Part shown: positions 19,202-28,800 of the stretch, in pieces
Position numbering within the stretch: the first letter of the stretch is position 1
How the letters are laid out: each line of letters starts with the position of its first letter
Source of the DNA: an uncultured Saprospirales bacterium
GTDB taxonomy: Bacteria > Bacteroidota > Bacteroidia > Chitinophagales > Saprospiraceae
Assembly: GCA_937864265.1 (NCBI GenBank)
Contig: CALMIR010000036.1
Location: 1-64,000, forward strand
DNA: 64,000 nucleotides
Reading direction: 5' to 3'
Notes under the pieces: model-generated
Told to the model about the DNA's origin: nothing
Database searches by the model: none
What the model saw: only the letters and a program-made list of their open reading frames with translations
Translations under genes and position numbers: made by a program

Positions 19202-19516
19202 TTCCCGATTTGTCCTTCCAGTAGCGGGCTAAACGCTTCAATTCATGGGCGTCCGCTATTGGAAGAACATTTATGTACCTATCGAGCTACTTCCGGTACA
19301 AAAAAATGCAAAAATTCAGCTTATTTCTTGCCATGCATGACCTCGGCAGAGGTCAAAGGTTGGTAGATATCGCAATCATCCATATTCCTTCCACCTCGGA
19401 GAGGTGGCACGGACAATAATGATTGGAGAAAGATGGAACAAATATTAGACCTCTCCGAGGTCAGCAAAGAGCGGCTGGATAGTTACACGTTGATGAATCG
19501 GGAAGTATTTTTTGCA
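19202..19516. repeat. Dispersed palindromic repeat, copy A (interrupted)
   Basis: The left half (19202-19268) begins TTCCCGATTTGTCC and contains a stem pairing 19213-19227 with 19253-19267. The right half (19490-19516) contains GAATCGGGAA, which pairs with the start. In the copy near 61.0 kb the two halves are adjacent, so here about 220 bp have been inserted between them. Confidence 0.7.
19339..19462. repeat. Three short CCTC/GAGG hairpins inside repeat copy A
   Basis: GACCTCGGCAGAGGTC (19339-19354), CCACCTCGGAGAGGTGG (19391-19407) and GACCTCTCCGAGGTC (19448-19462) are three small perfect hairpins with the same arms. The second has the reverse-complement loop of the third. They lie wholly within the insert that splits repeat copy A, and may be units of a mobile intergenic repeat. 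Confidence 0.65.
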
Positions 19517-19804
19517 GACCAACTAATGCTATACACAACCAACCAACCCAGCCCACCTTTATCGTTCTTACCGCAATGATTTTTTTGCGCAATATGCTGT
19601 ATATTAGTGCCAATAAAACCGTTCAGACACGATGGAAACAATAATTGCTGCAGTTATTGGCGTCCCCAAAGTCGTCCGATAACTACGGCCTGTTTCAGAA
19701 AGTTTAGCCCATCAGCGTATTGTTTTCCTGACAAAAATCCCTATCTTGTTGCTTTAAAAGCTGTTTTTCAAGCATTAGAAAACGGCTTACAGCACCTAAA
19801 ACAC
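19517..19804 (+). other. Probable leader and promoter region of the NRPS gene
   Basis: The frame of the NRPS stays open here back to a GTG at 19607, but the translated stretch is rich in Arg, Cys and Asn and has no condensation-domain features, so it is treated as untranslated. A 16-codon frame (19632-19682, starting METIIAAV) is present but unsupported. No good TAnnTTTG promoter was found. Confidence 0.4.
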
Positions 19805-22800
19805 ATGAAAGAAGCGCACCTTCTGCCCTTGAGTCAGGAACAAGAACGATTGCTGGCCTGGTTAAAGCTATATCCCAACACCTTGAGTTTGTCCATTCCT
19901 GGTGCTTGGGAATTGCGCGGCGCATTGCAGCTGCCCCGCTTCCAGCAAGCATTGCAAATACTGGCCCTCCAACACGAAAGCCTGCGAACGCGCTTTGCCA
20001 AAAATGCAGCAGGGCAATACCAGCGCAGCATCCTACCCTCACTGGAAATTTCGCTCGAAGTGATTGACCTTCAGGCGATGGCTGCTCCCACATCGGCCTT
20101 GGATGAGGCCATGCAGCAGTTTCAGCAACACGCTTTTGATGTTCGCAGCGAAGCCCCGCTTTTTGCCGCCCGCCTTTTTCAAGTCGCACCGGAGCGCTGC
20201 ATTTTTATGGCAGTGCTGCACCACCTGATCGCCGACTGGTGGTCTTTGTATTTGTTTTTTCGCGATTTGATGGATGCCTACGCCCGCTTGCAGGCGGGGA
20301 GCGGGGAAGAGGCAGCCCTAGGAACTACCAGGCTTTATAGCGATTTTGTCACCCGCGAAAAGCAGCGTTTTGCCCCTGGCATCCTGGAACGGGAGCGGGT
20401 TTTCTGGAAAGAAAAAATAGCAGGCCGCTCCTTTCATTTGCCTTTTGACTTGAACGATCGGGTCTGGCAGCTGGGCAATGCCGCGAATAGCCTTTCCCTA
20501 CACTTGCCAGCGCAGTTGACGGATCAAATCAAGGATTATTGCCTCGATTTGCGCATTAAACCTTTTACTTTTTTCCTGGGAGCCATCAAGTTAATGCTGT
20601 ACGCGCTGACGGAAAAAGCAGACAACTTAGTGCTGGTACCCGACCATAACCGCGCCAACCGCGCCGAATTTGAAACCATCGGGTTGTTTACCAGCATTTT
20701 GCCCCTCATCAACCGCTTCGAGCAGGGCGAAAAGTTGTCTCATTTTTTAAGGGCCTTGGAAAATGAACTGCCAACGGCTAAGGAGCATCACCTGCCCATC
20801 GCCGAGCTAAGCCCTTTGTTGTTGGAAAACGAGCCGAATCCCAAAAAGAAACGCTTGCAAGTGGTTTACAGCTATATGAATGCCATTTCCAGCAAAGACC
20901 ACATCGCCGGAATCGATACCCAACAAATCCCCACCAGCCGGCCTGCGACCGATTTCGAGCTGTTTTTCCTCCTTTTAAAACACGCCAAAGGGCAGTATTT
21001 CCTGATCTTGGAATACCTGAAATCCTTATTTCCCAAAGCTTATATCGAGCAGTTGATTACGCTCTTTTTTGATACCATCGCCTGGATATTGGCCGATAAT
21101 AGCCGTGAAGTAGGTCAGATTTTCAAACTGCCGTCGCTCCCTCAGAAAGATGATTTGGTTCTTGCGGCTACTTTCACCACCGATCCGCTGGATGCTTTTC
21201 TGGACTTCTGGCGTTTTCAACTCAACTGGCCTTATCGCATCACTTATGCGCCCTATAATCAGGTTTTTCAGGAAATACTGAACCCCCAAAGCGCCTTCCA
21301 ATCCAATCGGCGAGGTGCAAATGCACTGTTAATTCGCTACGAAGACTGGACTGGAGGGGAATTGGAGCAGCCCAAGCCCGATTGGGTAGCCACATCCCAG
21401 CACCTGGAACGCAACATCAGCGACCTGATAACGGCCCTCACCCGCCAAATGCCTGCTGTTCCGGTGGTCATCCTGAGTGTACAGGAAAGCCCGCGCTGGC
21501 GCGATGATCCAAAATGGCAGGCACTCAGGCAGCGCTGTGAGGAGCAATTGGCACATTTTGCGGAAGCGCAGCCCGCTGTTTTTTTTATCCCTGCCGGGAA
21601 AATAGCCGCCTATTATCCCGTCGAAAACTACCATTACCCGGAAGGCTTGGAACAAGGCCATATACCCTACACCGATGAATACTATGCCGCGCTGGCGACA
21701 ACGCTGGTTCGCCAATGGCACGCCATCAAAAGGCCGCCGTATAAAGTGATCGTATTGGATGCCGATCAAACGCTTTGGAATGGCGTGGTGGGCGAAGAGG
21801 GGCGGGCAGGCATAGCCCTCGATACAGCCAAAATCGCTTTCCAAAACTTCATCCTCGAACAGCAGCAGCAAGGTATGCTGATTGCCCTGGTCAGCAAAAA
21901 CCAGGAAGCAGACGTCCTCGACGTATTGGAACACTATCCGGATATGCGCCTTCGCCGAGAACACCTGGTCGCCTGGAAAATCAATTGGGAAGCCAAGTCG
22001 AAAAACATCCGCGAACTGGCCCAAGCGCTGGATTTGGGGCTAGACAGCTTCATTTTCATAGACGATAACCCGCTCGAATGCCAAGAGGTGGCCTTAAACT
22101 GCCCAGGTGTATTGGTATTGGAAATGCCTGCCTCTGAGGCGGCTGTGCTGCGTTTGTTGAGGCATATCTGGGCCTTTGATCGGGGAAAAGCAACCGCCGA
22201 AGACCTCAAAAAAACCCTCCAGTACCGGGAAAACTTTGAACGAAACGCTTTTCAGCAAGCCCATACCAGCCTCGATGCCTTCATCGAAGGGCTGGAGTTG
22301 GTGCTGGACATACACCCTTTGTTCGAAACAGAAGTGGCTCGGGCAGCCCAATTGACAGAAAAGACCAACCAATTCAACTTCAGCACCATTCGCCGCAGTT
22401 CAAGCGAAATACAAGCCTTGCTTCAATCGCCCGCGCATCGACTGTGGTCGGTTCAGCTCAAAGACCGCTTTGGCGATTATGGGTTTGTCGGCTTAATGAT
22501 TGTGGAAATGGGTGAGCACAACTGGCGACTAGACAGCTTCCTGCTAAGCTGCCGGGCTTTAGGCCGAAAGGTGGAGCATCAAATGATGCAGGTGGTGTTG
22601 GAAGCTGCGAAGACAAATCACGCTAGCGAATTGAACATAGCGCTGACCCCCACACCCCGCAATGAGCCTGCCCGCAAGTTTGCAGCGGAGCATTTCAGCC
22701 ATTATCGGGAAGCAGGAAGCGAGCTATTGCGCTATACTGTGCCCACCGATGCGACGAGCTTGTTGGCTACCGCAAATGAACCACCCATACCCGGGGATGA

Positions 22801-25800
22801 AAGCGAAGCCCCTGTAAGCACCTCCACTTTAGTAAAAAACCAGTATCCCGAGTTGTTCCGGGGTATTTACCAAAACTACCACACGGCATCGCTGATTCAT
22901 GCTGCCGCAAACACCGAAATCGGTCATTTGCCCAAATTGAAAAGCAGGACAAGCGCCTATTTAGCACCCTGCAATGAATTGGAAAGACAGCTAAAGGAAA
23001 TTTGGGAAAGCGTGTTGCGGCAAGAAAACATCGGCGTGAACGACCATTTCTTTGAGTTGGGTGGCGACAGCATCAAGGCCATCCAAATGCTGGCCCTGCT
23101 CAAGGCCAGGGGTTTTTCTGTTGAAATTTCGGCTTTATTTGAAGAACCGACGATTGCCAGCCTGGCCGCCAAAGCCATTGCCCTGGATGCGGCTTTTGAG
23201 TCCGCTACTGCCCCAAGTACCCGGCAAATGGCGTCATCGAAATTCCATCTGGAGCAGGCGGATCACTATTTGCCGAAAGGCGTAAGGAAAAAAACACGGC
23301 AACGATACCCGGATGCCGAACTGGCGATGCCCCTAAGCCCCATGCAGGAAGGCATTTATTACCACTGGCTGAGCGACAAAACTTCGCGCACGTACTTCGA
23401 GCAGTTTTCTTTTCGACTGAAAACGTCGATTGATATTGACTTGATCCATTCCTGCTTTGAGGCATTGCTGGAACGGCATCAAACGTTGCGGACTAATTTT
23501 TACGAAGATGCGGAACAGGGGCTTTGTCAAATTGTTCGAGCCGCTGGCAGACTCGATTTCACCCAAGTGGATCTCCGCCAGGAGGAATTGGAAGCCCAGG
23601 AAAAAGCCATCGCGCAGTACCGTGAATCAGCGCTGGAAAAAGGATTTGACCTGAATGGCGATCCACTGATCCGTTTGGGTGTATTGGACTGCGGACAAAA
23701 TGGGTTGGAATTGGTCTGGAGTTTTCACCACAGCATCATGGATGGCTGGTCTTTGGGCATCCTGTGCGCCGATTTATTCAACGTTTATCAGGCAAAGGCC
23801 CATCCCCAACACCATATCCCGCTACCACTTCCCGGCCAGTACAGCGATTACATACAATGGTTGCAGGCGCTACCCCAAGAAGAAGCCTATGTGTTTTGGG
23901 CCAATTATCTGGATGGGTTTTCTGGTATAACGCCCTTGCCCGGCAATACCTACCCCGGCGCGAAAGCGATGCTAGCTATTGATGATCATTTGAGCCTAGC
24001 TGCCGATCTGGTCGAACAACTGCAAAGCCAGTGCGCCAATTTAGGCATCACTTTCAACAGCCTGATGCAAACGGCATGGGGGCTTTTGCTGAGCAAATAC
24101 ACCCATGCGCAGGATGTTGTTTTTGGCACAGTAGTATCCGGGCGGTTCATTGATTTGCCGCTTGTGGAAAGCACCCTGGGTTTATTCATCAATACAGTGC
24201 CAATACGTGTTCAATACGCCGCTGAAACATCCGTTGCTCATCTCGCCCAGTCCACTCAAAAGAAATGGCAGGCAGGCATGGCTTACCACCACATCCAATT
24301 GGCTGAAATCCAGCGCAGGGTGAATCAGGGCAATCCACTGTTCAACCATATTCTGGTTTTTGAAAACTTCCCAATCGACGAGGCCATCCAATCCCAAGTG
24401 GATTTGGACGCTATAACCATATTTGGACAAAACAGCTATGACCTCAGTGTGATTTTTAATCCGCATGGCGGCTCTTTTGAAGTTATTTTCAAATACAACA
24501 GGCATAAATACCTAGCCAGCCAGATCAAGCGCCTGCAAAGCCATTTTCTAGAAGTGCTACGGCACTTGGCCCAGTACAATTTGCAAGAATTAAAGGCGGA
24601 AGCACTCCGCATTTTACTCCCGGAAGAAAGGCAAATGCTCCCCAGCCTGCTAAACCGGGCATCCGTACCCTATCCTGAGCGGGAAACACTGGTGAGTTTA
24701 TTTGAAAAACAGGTTGACCGAACACCGGATCGCGTTGCCCTGGTTTTGGGGGAAACCGCGATGAGCTATCGAACGTTGAATGCGCAAGCCAATCGACTGG
24801 CTCATTATTTAAGGACAGAAAAAGGCGTGCAAAGCCATGACTTAGTGGGCATCTTGCTCTATCGAGGCCCTGAAATGATCGTAGCCATCATAGGTATCCT
24901 CAAAGCGGGCGCAGCTTATGTGCCCATCGACCCGGCTTACCCGGAAGAGCGGATACAATTCATGCTCCGGGACAGCAACTGCAAAGCCCTTATCACGCAA
25001 GAGGCATTCGATGCTTTTCAAGCTGAGGTTTATGCTGCTGAGAATCCACTCCTGAGCCATCAACCCGAAAATTTGGCCTACGTCATTTACACATCGGGTA
25101 CCTCCGGTCAGCCCAAAGGCAGCTTGATTGAGCACCGCCAGGTTGTACGCCTGTTTTTTACAGAAGAAACCTTGTTTGACTTTACCGAAACAGATGTCTG
25201 GACGCTTTTTCATTCCTATTGCTTTGATTTTTCGGTTTGGGAAATATTCGGTGCTTTGCTGTACGGCGGCAAGCTGGTCATTGTTCCCGAAGGGGTGCAA
25301 CAAGACCCACATGCCTTTTTGGAATTGTTGCACACCCAAAAGGTGAGTGTCCTGAATCAAACCCCCTCTGCATTTTACAACTTAAGCCAGGCAATGGCTC
25401 AAAGGGAATACTTACCGCTTTCCCTTAGGTACATCGTATTTGGCGGCGAGGCACTGGCTTCCGACAAGTTGAGAAACTGGAAGTCGCGCTACCCCGATAC
25501 CCGCTTGATAAACATGTATGGCATCACCGAAACTACGGTGCATGTCACGCATAAAGCCATGGAATGGACGGATATCGAGGCCAATATATCCAACATTGGA
25601 AAGCCCATCCCTACCCTGAGCTGTTATGTACTGGATCAGGAACAGCAACCGGTTCCCATAGGCATAGAGGGCGAATTGTACGTGGGCGGCAAGGGGGTTT
25701 GCCGAGCCTATTTGAACCGCCCGGCGCTGAATGCCCAGCGATTCTTACCCAATCCTTTTGAACCCGGTGATCGCCTCTACCGATCGGGCGACCTCGTGAG

Positions 25801-28800
25801 GATATTGGAAAGCGGTGAATTGGAATACCGGGGCCGGATAGACCATCAGGTGAAAATAAGAGGTTACCGCATCGAACTGGGGGAAATTGACCGCGCGATA
25901 CAAAGCCAGGAAGGGGTCGAAACCAGCGTTGTTGTAGCCAAGAGTATCCAAGAGGGTAGTCTGGACTTGGTCGCCTATCTGATAGGCCAAAAAACACTGG
26001 ACATTCAATCACTGCGGCATCATTTATTAGCCCGCCTGCCTCAATATATGATGCCGTCTTATTTTGTACAATTGGATGCGCTACCGCTGACGACTAATGG
26101 CAAGATCGATCAAAAAGCACTCCCCAATCCAGCAAATGGTATGATGACCCAACAGCGGGTGCTGCTGGAACCAAGCGACAATACCGAGCGCGAATTATTG
26201 GCATTGTGGAAAAAAGTCCTCCAGCTAGATGTCATCAGCACGCAGGATAGCTTTTTTGAAATCGGGGGGCACAGCTTGAGCGCCGTTCGCTTGCTTTACC
26301 TCATACAAAACACTTTTTCCATCGACCTCAAGCTAAGCGATATTTTTTCCCATCCCAGTATCGAACAACTCGCTGTTTTAATCCGCCAAAAAGAGCGCAG
26401 CGCTTCTACCCGCATCGAAGCGCTGCCCGAACAAGCAGACTACGCTTTGTCGAGCATTCAAAGCAGCATTTGGATCATGGAGCAATTGGCTGCCGATTCG
26501 ATCGCGTACAACATGAATGCGGCGATTTTGCTAGAAGGCAATTTACAGTTGGATGCCTTGCAAAAAGCCGTGGATGGCCTTATCCAACGCCACGAAGTAT
26601 TGCGCACGGTTTTTATCAACAAAAACGGCAAGCCCCGGCAAACAATACGGCCATACCTGACCCTACCTTTGGAAATAGTGGAATTACCCGATTTGAGCGA
26701 ACAGGATAGCAGCATCAAGGAACTGGCGGATGCCCATGCCCGTCAAGCGTTTGACCTTGCGCAAGGGCCGCTGATCAAAATTCAACTACTGAGGTTGCAA
26801 GAAGCCAAACATGTTTTACTGATCAACCTGCACCACATTATCGCCGATGGCTGGTCAGTGGGCGTTCTGGCTAAGGCGTTGAGCAGCTTTTACAATGCTG
26901 CCCTTTCGCAAAAAAGCAGCCCACTGCCCCCGCTGCGCATTCAATACAAAGACTACGCCGCCTGGCAGCAGGGTCAGTTGCTGTCGGAAGCAGCTAGTAA
27001 ACCGGTACGCGCTTATTGGTTGGATAAACTCCGTCTGCCGCTTTCGCAAATAGACCTCCCCTATGATCAAGCCCGACCTTCGCAAAAAACGGCCAAAGGA
27101 GGACTGGTTCAATGCCCGATTCCGGCGGCACTCCTCTTAGCGTTACAACAACTGGCACAGCATAACCAATGCACCTTATACATGGTGTTGGTGGCTTTGT
27201 TTAAGACCCTGTTATACCGTTATAGTGGACAGGAGGACATCATCATAGGCACACCTTTAGCCGGGCGGGATCATCCCGATTTGGAAAACCAGATTGGCAT
27301 GTATGTCAATACCGTCCCTTTGCGTGATCACATTCAAGGGACGGATACTTTCCGGCAAGTCCTGATGAAAGTAAGGCAAACGGTCACCGAAGCCTACGAT
27401 TATGGCCATTATCCTTTCAGTCAAATGGTCATAGACCTGGGCTTGAGCCGAGATTTGAGCCGTTCGCCCCTTTTTGATGTGATGCTGGTGTTGCAAAACA
27501 ATGAAGTCCCTGAAATGGCTTTGATGGGACTACGTGCTACTGCCATGCCCTTGCACAGTGTTTTCAGTAAGTTTGACGTGGTGTTTAATTTCCTTCCTCA
27601 AGGGGAAGCGATGGAATTGCACATCGAATACAACAGCGACTTGTTCCACGCCAGCCGGGTGAGCCGCTGGGGCAGCCACTTTATAGAAATGGCTCAAAAC
27701 GTCATCCAGCAACCAGATGCCGCTATTATCCATTACAATATTGTCGCTCCGATAGAGCGAAATCGCCTGCTCTTCGAATTCAACGATACGAAAGTAGCGC
27801 TACCTATTGCTCAAACGGTCGTGCATTTGTTTGAACAACAAGTAGCTGCTAATCCCGATCACCCGGCTGTGTTGTTCCGCGATCAACCCCTGACTTATAA
27901 CCAGTTGAATGCCCTGAGCAATCAAATTGCCCATTACTTGCGCGACCAACATCAGGTTGGGCCAGAAGTACCCGTCGGCCTTTTGTTGAATCGATCCATT
28001 TGGCGCATGGCAGCTATTTGGGGGGTGTTAAAAGCAGGCGGGGCATACGTCCCGATAGACCCCAATTACCCGGCGGCCCGGGTCGCTTACATGATCAAAG
28101 ACAGCGGGCTCAAGGTGATTTTGACTACTTCCGCTGAAGCGCCGCGAGCCGATCTCGAAGGACTGGCCGAGCTGGTTTATCTGGATAGCGATGTACCTGC
28201 TGATGGAAGCGATCAAAATCCAATCACTACGGCAAGACCAGAAAACTTGGCTTACATTTTATACACTTCTGGCTCTACTGGTCAGCCCAAAGGCGTACTC
28301 ATTGAGCATCGGGGTTTGGTCAATTTGGGCTTGAGCCTGATCGAAAAACACGGCGTTACCCGGGAAGACCGGGTTTGCCAATTCGCGCCTTACACTTTCG
28401 ATGTTTCCGTTTCCGAAATGCTGCGCAGTTTTTTATCCGGCGCCACCATGGTTATGACCGACGACGAAAGTATGGCAACCAACGAAGCATTTGTGGGCTT
28501 CCTTCAAGGAAAAGCCATAAGTATTTTGAGCATTCCGCCCTCTTTTCTCTCTATTTTGGGACACCATGATTTCCCCAAACTAAAAGTACTGAGCACGGGC
28601 GGCGAAGCGCCTCAACGCGAAACGGTTCGTTTTTATAGCAGTCGCTTGCGCTATTTCAACAGCTATGGTACGACAGAAAACTCGGTTTGTGCCTGCAATT
28701 ATGAAGTTCAGCCCGCCGCTATAGAAAGCTACGCCGCGCTTCCTATAGGCAAGCCCATTGCCAATACAGCCATTTATATACTCAATGAGGCCAATCAACT

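Noticed and set aside
19632..19682. 16-residue peptide METIIAAV... upstream of the NRPS
   Set aside because: Too short, with no support beyond an ATG and stop; could only be kept if a leader-peptide function were shown.
19607..19804. N-terminal extension of the NRPS from GTG 19607
   Set aside because: The added residues are Arg/Cys/Asn-rich and unlike the start of a condensation domain; the ATG at 19805 directly precedes the C domain.
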